Source: Minisyncoccota bacterium (lineage in GTDB: Bacteria; Patescibacteriota; Minisyncoccia; Phycocordibacterales; UBA1006). Taken from it: a stretch of 17,815 bases of DNA. The stretch spans positions 1-17,815 of the forward strand of contig CALBVO010000061.1 in NCBI GenBank assembly GCA_937970115.1, read 5' to 3'. Made by a program: the position numbers and the translations under genes. The notes under the pieces were generated by a model. It worked only from the letters and a program-made list of their open reading frames with translations. It ran no database searches and was not told where the DNA came from. Positions 12,453-17,815 of the stretch are shown one piece after another (within the stretch, counting starts at the first letter, position 1; the number at the start of each line of letters is the position of its first letter).

Positions 12453-13436
12453 CTACTTTTTTGTTTCCTCTCCTAGTTTTTTATAATTATTCAGCAACTG
12501 TTGATCCAACTTTCCAGATTCCAGGGCTGATTTAATAGCACATCCTGGTTCTTTATCATGATTACAATTACGAAATTTACATTGCAGTGCCAGTTCCTCT
12601 ATAATACTGAAATTCTGGTTCAGTACCTCGTCATCAACCGTTAACCCAAATTCTCGTGTCCCAGGTGTATCGATAACAATAACCCCATTATCTAATAGAA
12701 ATAGTCGCCGCGCGGTAGTGGTATGTTTTCCCTTGCCGCTGTAATTGGATACGGTTCCTGTTTTCTGTTCGATTCCCTCATCTAACATGGTATTAATAAT
12801 TGATGATTTTCCAACACCCGATGAACCGATAAAAATAATTGTTTCGTTTGGTTTCAAAAAATCATGAATATCGGACAATCCCTCGGTCGTTTTAAACGAG
12901 GAATAGATCACCGGAACATCGTTTGATATTGATTGCATTTCACGATGGATATTGGTCATATCGTCGATTAAATCAATTTTGTTCAATACAATTAACGGTT
13001 TTATGCCCGTATCGGTTAATTGCACCAATACACGTTCCAAACGGTTCGTATTAAAATCCTGCGCCAATGATTGCACAATCACCGCAGTATCGATATTAGA
13101 CGCCATAATTTGCACCTCAACATCGCTGTGAGCGCGACGACGTTCGAGAATCGTTCGACGTTCGAGAATATCATCAATAATATTAGCATTATCACCATCA
13201 CCCAATATCACCACAACCCAATCCCCTACGACAGGTTTTGAATAGACATCCTCGTTTTTCAATCGGTTCCCCGTGATTTCGCCAATAATCATACCGTCCT
13301 CGGTCATGATTTCGTATTGTGTCCGATGCACCGAAATAACCCGACCTGGAACCAGATCTAGTTTTTCATCAAGATATTTTTGAAATTCAGATTCCAAGAC
13401 TGAATTCCAACCGTATTTTTGTAGATGTGTGAACAT
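12453..13436 (-). CDS. rsgA: Ribosome small-subunit-dependent GTPase A
   Basis: Circularly permuted GTPase that assists late 30S maturation (327 aa). An OB-fold comes first (about 28-95, LVPGRVISVHRTQYEI). The GTPase motifs follow in permuted order: G4 NKID (152-155), G1 GSSGVGKS (204-211), a KGKHTTTARR switch segment (235-244), and G3 DTPG (256-259). The C-terminal zinc site is Cys286, Cys291, His293 and Cys299 (CKFRNCNHDKEPGC). A TTG four codons upstream (13448) also opens the frame, but it overlaps the TATACT box (13448-13453) and so cannot be the start. From the chosen ATG the box is 11 bases away, giving a leader of a few bases. Together with S20 and trhO it adds to the translation content of the window. 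Confidence 0.93.
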   Translation of the reverse strand: MFTHLQKYGWNSVLESEFQKYLDEKLDLVPGRVISVHRTQYEIMTEDGMIIGEITGNRLKNEDVYSKPVVGDWVVVILGDGDNANIIDDILERRTILERRRAHSDVEVQIMASNIDTAVIVQSLAQDFNTNRLERVLVQLTDTGIKPLIVLNKIDLIDDMTNIHREMQSISNDVPVIYSSFKTTEGLSDIHDFLKPNETIIFIGSSGVGKSSIINTMLDEGIEQKTGTVSNYSGKGKHTTTARRLFLLDNGVIVIDTPGTREFGLTVDDEVLNQNFSIIEELALQCKFRNCNHDKEPGCAIKSALESGKLDQQLLNNYKKLGEETKK

Positions 13437-13524
13437 ATCGTATCTCAAGTATACCCCAAGGGCACTTCCAAAGACATAGTCACTAGCGCTCCTTGTCTTT
13501 TAGGGCGTACATCAACACGATACA

Positions 13525-13553
13525 TTGACAATGGTATATAAATATGATAATAT
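13525..13553 (+). promoter_or_regulatory. Full -35/-10 promoter before the gene at 13584
   Basis: TTGACA (13525-13530), 17 bases, TAATAT (13548-13553). The expected start is about 13560. This is one of the few complete promoters in the window that does not place its start at a start codon. Confidence 0.6.
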
Positions 13554-13583
13554 ATTTATTAAAGTAGTTCCCTGTTTTATTTT

Positions 13584-14015
13584 TTGAACTCTTTTATTTA
13601 TAAATTTTTTGTAGATAGAAGAGTTCGAAAAATATTAACTAAAAATAATTTAAAAATGGCGATAAATATATTAACTTGGGTTAAACTAATTGAGGGTTGT
13701 CCTGAAATGTCAAAAAAAGATATATCGTGGAAAGCATGTAGAGAAAAAAAAGAATATGCTAATTTTCTTTTTAGGTGTGCAGAAGATTGGGCTCGATTAA
13801 TGGAAGAAGCTATGTCAAAAGGACAAAAGCTAGATTCTGTTGATGTAAGAGGATCTCTTGATCTTGTTGCAGAGCAATATAGTTTTGCAGGTCATAATGG
13901 ATATTCAATAATTTATATTTTGATAGAAACATGGAAACATGGAACAGAGCTAGAAAAATGGTTCAAAAAAAGTAAATTATTTAGTGGTTCAAGTCGATAT
14001 AGACAAAAAGCTTAA
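13584..14015 (+). CDS. Hypothetical helical protein, start uncertain
   Basis: Unrecognised protein of 143 aa from a TTG start, or 119 aa from the ATG at 13656. The TTG sits about 24 bases after the predicted start of a TTGACA/TAATAT promoter. The ATG instead has AATAAT exactly 6 bases upstream, the leaderless pattern. I keep the longer form because the extra 24 residues read as a continuous basic helix. The protein has Trp-rich helical stretches (ILTWVKLIEG, CAEDWARLMEEAM, YILIETWKHGTELEKWF) and a basic C-terminus (SRYRQKA). No membrane span or known motif. A strong terminator follows. Confidence 0.65.
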   Translation: MNSFIYKFFVDRRVRKILTKNNLKMAINILTWVKLIEGCPEMSKKDISWKACREKKEYANFLFRCAEDWARLMEEAMSKGQKLDSVDVRGSLDLVAEQYSFAGHNGYSIIYILIETWKHGTELEKWFKKSKLFSGSSRYRQKA

Positions 14016-14031
14016 CTTTTTAAAAAAAATA

Positions 14032-14058
14032 AAAAGAGCGATTATAGATCGCTCTTTT
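14032..14058. terminator. Strong bidirectional terminator
   Basis: AAAAGAGCGAT (14032-14042), loop TATAG, ATCGCTCTTTT (14048-14058). T-rich tracts lie on both sides, so it can stop the plus-strand hypothetical gene and also the minus-strand GAPDH transcript after it crosses the GC-rich element. Confidence 0.88.
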
Positions 14059-14099
14059 CTTTTGAAGAATTTATAAAATGAGATGAAATTCAAGGAAGT

Positions 14100-14175
14100 A
14101 CGGCGCGAGTGTGCCGGAGGCGTATTTCAATACGGCGACAAACCGAGCGCCGTTACTGACGCAGAAGTTCGCTCA
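14100..14175. repeat. GC-rich palindromic element downstream of GAPDH
   Basis: About 75 bases much richer in GC than their surroundings. ACGGCGC (14100-14106) pairs with GCGCCGT (14147-14153). Inside, CGTAT (14121-14125) pairs with ATACG (14130-14134). The segment continues to GTTCGCTCAC (14167-14176) a few bases before the GAPDH stop. It is open in more than one frame on both strands, but nothing looks like a protein domain. It resembles a compact repeated extragenic element, though only one copy is in the window. Its start (14100) and end (14175) are approximate. Confidence 0.55.
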
Positions 14176-14178
14176 CTT

Positions 14179-15264
14179 TTATAGATTCTTCCCCATCTCG
14201 AGGGTGTGGCGGATGAGTGTGTTAGTATACCCCATCTCATTGTCATACCACGCCAAAACCTTGACCAGGTTTCCATCAACAACCCGTGTCATCGCCAAAT
14301 CTGCCATTGATGCATTGGTGTTTCCAATAATGTCTGATGATACTAATGGTTCCTCGGTTACGGCAAATATTCCCTTGTAACGGTCCTCCTGGGCTGCGTC
14401 ACGTAGGATTTGGTTTACCTCCTCGACACTGGTGTCCCGGGATGAAATAAACGTAATATCTGCGACCGATCCAGAAATTACCGGAACACGACATGCGATT
14501 CCATCGAATTTACCAACCAATTCTGGAATCGCCTGCGTTACGGCAATAGCTGCACCTGTTGAGGTTGGGATGATGTTTGCTGCGGCTGCGCGACCCTTGC
14601 GGTAATCAGAACCCCTGACCGGACCATCAACTATTGATTGCGTTGAGGTATATCCATGAGTAGTGTTTAATAGTGCCTTTTCGATACCGATGGTGTCTTT
14701 TAAAATTTGCACCAATGATGACGAGGCGTTGGTAGTACATGAACCATTTGAGGTAATCTGACAGGTTTTAATAATATCGTTATTAACCGACATGATTCCT
14801 GTGGCTGCTGAAATACCTGGTCGTGATTCACCTTTTCCTGGGCCTGAAATAATGACGCGTTTTGCACCTGCATCCAGATGCAATGCCGCCATATCATATT
14901 TAGTAAAGAATCCGGTTGATTCAATTACTACATCCACATCCATGGCTCCCCATGGCAAATTTTGAGGTTCTCGTTCCTGCACAACACGGATATCGTCACC
15001 ATTGACGAATAAATGCGCACCGTCGTCTGATGTTGTGACATCTAGACCGCTGGGTCCCTGCGCTGAATCATACTTCAGAAGGTATGCTAGGTTTTTAATA
15101 TCTCCTAAATCGTTAATTGCAACAATATCTATTTCTGGATATTGTGCATATACCAATCGCATGAAAGCTCGTCCAATTCGTCCGAATCCGTTAATGGCTA
15201 CTTTTATCGCCCCAGGGCGACCTCTATCGGCTGCAGCCGATTCTCGTTGTTTTTTGTCTGTCAT
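14179..15264 (-). CDS. gap: Glyceraldehyde-3-phosphate dehydrogenase
   Basis: Oxidises glyceraldehyde-3-phosphate with NAD and phosphate to 1,3-bisphosphoglycerate in glycolysis (361 aa). The Rossmann start KVAINGFGRIGR is followed by INDLGD, whose Asp favours NAD. The catalytic Cys176 lies in SNGSCTTNASS, where the second Cys of the usual CTTNC is Ala. His203 is in THGYTSTQS. RKGRAAAANIIPTSTGAA and WYDNEMGYTN complete the core. An N-terminal tail of about 20 polar residues (MTDKKQRESAAADRGRPG) precedes the fold and is unusual. The frame opens at a TTG at 15285, but TATAAT (15274-15279) lies inside that longer version and ends 9 bases before the ATG at 15264, so the ATG is the start. Confidence 0.95.
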   Translation of the reverse strand: MTDKKQRESAAADRGRPGAIKVAINGFGRIGRAFMRLVYAQYPEIDIVAINDLGDIKNLAYLLKYDSAQGPSGLDVTTSDDGAHLFVNGDDIRVVQEREPQNLPWGAMDVDVVIESTGFFTKYDMAALHLDAGAKRVIISGPGKGESRPGISAATGIMSVNNDIIKTCQITSNGSCTTNASSSLVQILKDTIGIEKALLNTTHGYTSTQSIVDGPVRGSDYRKGRAAAANIIPTSTGAAIAVTQAIPELVGKFDGIACRVPVISGSVADITFISSRDTSVEEVNQILRDAAQEDRYKGIFAVTEEPLVSSDIIGNTNASMADLAMTRVVDGNLVKVLAWYDNEMGYTNTLIRHTLEMGKNL

Positions 15265-15526
15265 AATATAACTATTATACCTCAAGATACATGAAAAAGG
15301 AGTGTTGTAATATTTTTAATATCAATGTCTATTAATAGAAGTATTAACCTTTGTATGTATTCATCTTTAAAAGTTATGATAAACAATCTCGAAAACTCAT
15401 CACCGCGCGCTGTTGTCTGCGAATACTTTTAGTCACCTGACTTCGCAAGTATTTTTCCGATTTTTATGGATAACGTTAAAACAAAAAACATATAATTCTA
15501 GCGAATTATATGGTTAATGTTTTATG
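15265..15526. other. Intergenic stretch upstream of GAPDH
   Basis: No protein gene is seen here. It holds the GAPDH -10 box (15274-15279), a terminator-like nested hairpin on the plus strand (AATACTT 15422-15428 with AAGTATT 15447-15453, enclosing AGTC/GACT, then Ts to 15456), and the tRNA terminator. The plus-strand hairpin has no obvious gene to end, because the neighbours run on the minus strand. It may mark an unrecognised short transcript or a relic. Confidence 0.4.
15483..15512 (-). terminator. Terminator of the tRNA-Arg transcript
   Basis: On the minus strand CATATAATTC, a GCTA loop and GAATTATATG (together 15489-15512) run into TTTTTTG. It lies about 15 bases beyond the tRNA 3' end. 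Confidence 0.85.
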
Positions 15527-15598
15527 TGCTCTCACCAAGAATCGAACTTGGATCGTCGCTTCCGCAAAGCGATGTTCTATCCATTAAACTACAAGAGC
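15527..15598 (-). tRNA. tRNA-Arg, anticodon GCG
   Basis: A full cloverleaf folds on the minus strand. The acceptor GCTCTTG pairs with TGAGAGC (two G-T pairs), with discriminator A at 15527. The D arm is GTTT/GAAC with loop AATGGATA. The anticodon arm TCGCT/AGCGA has loop TTGCGGA, giving anticodon GCG (reads CGC/CGU, Arg). The T arm CCAAG/CTTGG has loop TTCGATT. CCA is not encoded. GCG instead of the usual ACG for CGN arginine codons is uncommon in well-studied bacteria. A decayed partial copy lies 60 bases upstream in the direction of transcription. Confidence 0.93.
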
Positions 15599-15634
15599 GA
15601 TATTTTCTGTGAAATATTATATATAAAAGCGACG

Positions 15635-15693
15635 GTCGCTTCCGCTCTTATTATTCTTCCGGATGTTCTATCCATTAAACTACAAGAGCGATA
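15635..15693 (-). pseudogene. Decayed partial copy of tRNA-Arg
   Basis: Bases 15662-15693 repeat 15571-15602 exactly (32 bases: the tRNA 5' half through the D arm, plus flank). Bases 15635-15645 repeat the anticodon-stem segment at 15555-15565. Between these blocks the intact gene has 5 bases and this copy has 16, so the anticodon loop is disrupted. No T arm or 3' acceptor strand follows. Beyond the matched block a new hairpin, AAGCGA/TCGCTT (about 15628-15641), has formed. It cannot fold as a tRNA. Confidence 0.8.
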
Positions 15694-15752
15694 AAAAAAA
15701 TATATCACAGTAGCATTTTTTGAAAAGAAAAAACGCTTATGTGTATAATAAA

Positions 15753-15807
15753 AATATTTCCAAATATATACCTGTCATGTTCTAGGGAATTTATTTTTGG
15801 AAATATT
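15753..15807. repeat. 11-base inverted repeat with 33-base spacer
   Basis: AATATTTCCAA (15753-15763) is the exact reverse complement of TTGGAAATATT (15797-15807). It lies between the rpsT terminator and the tRNA region, where the tRNA promoter is expected. It may be an operator pair or a long hairpin. Nothing else is seen in this gap. Confidence 0.5.
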
Positions 15808-15811
15808 GCAT

Positions 15812-15841
15812 AAAAAAAATAGATCCAAGATCTATTTTTTT
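15812..15841 (-). terminator. Terminator of rpsT
   Basis: On the minus strand AAAAAATAGATC, loop TTG, GATCTATTTTTT. It begins at the stop codon of the S20 gene. Confidence 0.9.
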
Positions 15842-16103
15842 ATGCAATATCTTTTACGATTCGGTTTACTTGAGATTTTTTTCGAGCTCCTGTATTTGCT
15901 TTAATAACTCCTCGTTTTACCGCTTTGTCGATAGCTTTGTATGCTGACGGAATAAGAGCGTTTGCTCCCTTATGATCCTTAGCTGCAACAAGTTCTTTTA
16001 CTTGTTTTACAACTTCTCGCATTGCTCGTCGTCGTCGATCATTGAAAACTTTTCGTCGTGCTGACTGCCTGACTGATTTCTTTTGTGCTTTAATAATTGG
16101 CAT
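15840..16103 (-). CDS. rpsT: 30S ribosomal protein S20
   Basis: Primary 16S rRNA-binding protein of the small subunit (87 aa). It starts MPIIKAQKKSVRQSARRKVFN, the usual Lys/Arg-rich S20 opening, and continues with NDRRRRAMREVVKQVKEL. AYKAIDKAVKRGVIKANTGARKKSQVNRIV is the family's C-terminal helix region. The open frame extends 35 codons further upstream (to 16208), but that part does not resemble S20, so the ATG at 16103 is taken. GATAAA lies 6 bases upstream of this ATG and could be a weak -10 box. Confidence 0.93.
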   Translation of the reverse strand: MPIIKAQKKSVRQSARRKVFNDRRRRAMREVVKQVKELVAAKDHKGANALIPSAYKAIDKAVKRGVIKANTGARKKSQVNRIVKDIA

Positions 16104-16281
16104 AATATATTTATCTATTAACCCCTTCTTATAATAGAGAGACTTAATGATAGATATACTAACAAAGTTTTGTTTTTTAGCAAGCCGTGAGACACTTTCT
16201 AGAAGCAAAAACTTAAATATAATTCAAGATTTTTTGTAGGATTACTTATTCAAAAAAGAAGTGCATAAATCTCTTTCGAAA

Positions 16282-16752
16282 TTATCCTTGCGCTCGTGCC
16301 TTTCCTACCGCAAGAGCATAATCACGTAATTGTTTCATCAAACTCGCATAATATTCTGTTCCTACTCCTGCAATATTTGCAAAGTGATCATGTTTCATTT
16401 CATGTGCCGATCCTGCGATTAGTTGCCAGTGAACAATTGCTCCTCCTACAAAGAAACTCATCCATTCCAATACCTCTGCAACATCATCCCAATCATCACC
16501 AACATACATCTCCCCCATTTTGGTAATTTTCGCTCCTGTGCGTTCTGCCTTTGGTAATACAACCTCTACCATATTTCCTTCTTCTGCAATATCGCTTAAT
16601 TCTTCTGTTTGAACGCGTGTGATATCTAATAATGTCTCTGCATGTTCTCCCAATAATTCATTCATTACTTCTGTATTTGAATTATACGTTTCTGATAACA
16701 CCTGGGCGAAGGCGTATGCTTCACCGATTTTTTTTGCTGTTTTTTCTGTCAT
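16282..16752 (-). CDS. Hypothetical helical protein (156 aa)
   Basis: Unrecognised cytoplasmic protein, mostly helical and acidic: IGEAYAFAQVLSETY (about 9-23), LLGEHAETLLDITRVQTEELSDIAEEG (about 33-59), and a short strand-like stretch MVEVVLPKAERTGAKITKM. A Trp/His-rich segment follows, with DDWDDVAEVLEWM and HWQLIAGSAHEMKHDHF (about 108-124) whose His and Glu residues could bind metal, though no known motif fits. The frame is open 30 codons upstream, but the ATG at 16752 is fixed by TACAAT (16759-16764) exactly 6 bases away. I see no clear terminator. Confidence 0.7.
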   Translation of the reverse strand: MTEKTAKKIGEAYAFAQVLSETYNSNTEVMNELLGEHAETLLDITRVQTEELSDIAEEGNMVEVVLPKAERTGAKITKMGEMYVGDDWDDVAEVLEWMSFFVGGAIVHWQLIAGSAHEMKHDHFANIAGVGTEYYASLMKQLRDYALAVGKARAQG

Positions 16753-16758
16753 GATGTA

Positions 16759-16764
16759 ATTGTA
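16759..16764 (-). promoter_or_regulatory. -10 box (TACAAT) that fixes the start at 16752
   Basis: TACAAT, then six bases, then ATG on the minus strand. The box lies within the C-terminal codons of the upstream membrane protein frame or just past them, so the gene has its own promoter. Confidence 0.65.
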
Positions 16765-16786
16765 GCAGAGGGAGGAAAAAAGGCGA

Positions 16787-17362
16787 CTAGGTTGTTGGTT
16801 TTTTGGTTTTTCGTAATGTAAGTAAGTAAACGCTACCGTCAAAAATTAAGAAATATAAAGGTAAGGTAATCGATTCAAAAGATGAACTATTTTTAGTAAA
16901 TAAACTAATAAGACTAGCAATGGCAAACAATAACCACAGTAATTTATTTTCACTTTGAGGATTTTTTATTACTTGTTTATAGGTAGGTAAAGCACCGATC
17001 AAATGAGCACCTAAACTAATTAATAAATTAATATACGGTGCATCAACAGTAATCCAAATAACTCCACTAATTATTAATAAAAAAGAGGAAATATATTCAA
17101 TAGTACCGAAACTCTTTTCTCCTCTTTTGAGACTGAGTAATGCCATTACTAAATTACCTGCAAGCAACACACTTGCTAAAACCAAAGAGCCTGTACTTGA
17201 ATTACCTAATAGTACTCCAAAAAAACTATTAATAGCCAGAAATAACCAAATAATTCTACTAAATGTATTTGGCTTATACTTCCCTTTTAAGATATCTACA
17301 ATACCAGCACCATAGGCAGCAGATGACAGTATAGTAATTATAATTAACACAAATAAAGACAT
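16787..17362 (-). CDS. PQ-loop-like membrane protein with internal duplication
   Basis: A 191-aa protein with about six to seven hydrophobic segments. Two halves look alike: AAYGAGIVDILKGKYKPNTFSRIIWLFLAINS (about 15-46) and LIGALPTYKQVIKNPQSENKLLWLLFAIAS (about 121-150). Each has a polar K/P/N/S-rich loop followed by W and a hydrophobic run, the layout of PQ-loop/SWEET-like transporters. No exact PQ pair stands in the first half. A transport role is inferred. The ATG is 3 bases after the stop of the truncated phosphatase frame (17366), and no good -10 box is near it. It was therefore probably the second gene of an operon whose first gene is now broken. Confidence 0.7.
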   Translation of the reverse strand: MSLFVLIIITILSSAAYGAGIVDILKGKYKPNTFSRIIWLFLAINSFFGVLLGNSSTGSLVLASVLLAGNLVMALLSLKRGEKSFGTIEYISSFLLIISGVIWITVDAPYINLLISLGAHLIGALPTYKQVIKNPQSENKLLWLLFAIASLISLFTKNSSSFESITLPLYFLIFDGSVYLLTLRKTKKPTT

Positions 17363-17365
17363 AGC

Positions 17366-17554
17366 TTACAAAATCAACTCTTTTATTTCTGCTGCTTTAA
17401 AACTCCAATTATCACGAAATTCTATAAAATCTTTTTTTGTTTTTTTGCCTTGAGATACTGCAAAAATAAGACCTAGAAATGTTCCATGACCCACCACAAG
17501 TATATAACCACTAGTTTCTATAGATTGGATACTCTCGTGGATTCTAATTTCATT
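17366..17554 (-). pseudogene. C-terminal remnant of a histidine phosphatase
   Basis: On the minus strand a 62-codon frame ends in TAA at 17366-17368. It reads SGYILVVGHGTFLGLIFAV and later NWSFKAAEIKELIL. The V-V-G-H-G segment after a hydrophobic strand matches the second conserved His motif of the phosphoglycerate mutase-like (histidine phosphatase) family. The N-terminal half with the RHG motif is missing: the frame meets TGA at 17555-17557, and the sequence beyond is a hairpin-rich, GC-richer element. It looks like a gene cut by insertion or rearrangement. Confidence 0.6.
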
Positions 17555-17790
17555 TCAGTGAAACTCATTATAACCTCACTCCATCGACCCCGATGACTCT
17601 GTACTGATTTTCGCTTCGCTCCAATCAGGCTTCGCACAGAGTCGCTTTCGAATCAGATTCGGTCACACATAAAACACTGTCGTGTTTTTGTTCGACCCCA
17701 GCTCGTCTGTTCTGGTCTTCGCTATCGCTCATCCATCGAACATGACTCCGCTTTTCGAATCCCTACGAAACCTCCTCAAGGAGGTTTCTC
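17553..17790. repeat. Mosaic of back-to-back hairpins, GC-richer than the rest
   Basis: About 240 bases are almost filled by inverted repeats: TTTCA/TGAAA (17553-17563), CATCG/CGATG (17582-17595), GACTCTGT/ACAGAGTC (17595-17643) enclosing CTGATT/AATCAG (17604-17628), CGAATC/GATTCG (17649-17661), AAAACAC/GTGTTTT (17671-17688), TGTTCGA/TCGAACA (17689-17742) enclosing CCAG/CTGG, and GAAACCTCC/GGAGGTTTC (17767-17788). No protein-like frame is seen on either strand. The rest of the window to 17815 is A-rich and holds nothing I can name. Confidence 0.65.
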
Positions 17791-17815
17791 ATCGCCCACA
17801 AAAAAGAAAAACACC

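Noticed and set aside
13434..13448. TTG start for RsgA at 13448 and similar TTG start for GAPDH at 15285
   Set aside because: Both upstream starts overlap or precede the -10 boxes (13448-13453 and 15274-15279), so they would not be transcribed. The downstream ATGs fit.
14111..14380. Plus-strand 89-residue frame over the GC-rich element and the GAPDH end
   Set aside because: Most of it is antisense to GAPDH. The first part covers the palindromic element, which is open in several frames because of composition, not coding.
17550..17790. CRISPR array in the hairpin-rich right end
   Set aside because: The inverted repeats differ from one another. There is no direct repeat of constant length with regular spacers, and no cas gene.

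Overview
The window looks like part of a Candidate Phyla Radiation (Patescibacteria) chromosome. The signs are an AT-rich background, short intergenic spaces, many small unrecognised proteins, a stripped-down central carbon metabolism and a two-gene transketolase. UGA ends the transketolase C-half gene, so this is not one of the lineages that read UGA as glycine. I cannot name the class from sequence alone.

Layout. 1-1180: a small unknown gene, then a secreted lysozyme/transglycosylase-like protein. 1179-3109: class II aldolase and a PfkB sugar kinase, divergent from a 44-base promoter region. 3233-4185: two small coiled-coil genes and a one-span membrane peptide. 4228-6591: a transketolase operon whose N- and C-subunit genes are separated by a coiled-coil gene. 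6592-7184: no protein gene, but two promoter-to-terminator units that look like small RNA genes. 7185-8267: tRNA-modifying rhodanese TrhO, interrupted by an in-frame TAA. 8320-10424: small membrane proteins, an epimerase-like TIM barrel and a peroxiredoxin. 10488-13436: RpiB, an IMPACT-family protein, a NADAR-DCC fusion and the ribosome GTPase RsgA. 13584-15264: an unknown gene, a GC-rich palindromic element and GAPDH. 15527-15693: tRNA-Arg(GCG) with a decayed partial copy. 15840-17554: ribosomal protein S20, an unknown protein, a PQ-loop-like membrane protein and the C-terminal stub of a histidine phosphatase. 17550-17815: a GC-richer mosaic of hairpins where the rest of that phosphatase should be.

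How it fits together. Aldolase, PfkB kinase, both transketolase subunits, an epimerase-like protein, RpiB and GAPDH make a dispersed set for interconverting pentose, hexose and triose phosphates. No transaldolase or oxidative pentose-phosphate gene is present here. S20, RsgA, TrhO and tRNA-Arg belong to translation.

The strongest general pattern is regulatory. Nearly every first gene of a transcription unit has a TATAAT-like box ending 6-11 bases before its start codon, most often exactly 6, with no Shine-Dalgarno site. This predicts leaderless mRNAs, and I used it to correct several start codons. The two RNA-like units instead have -35 and -10 boxes with normal spacing.
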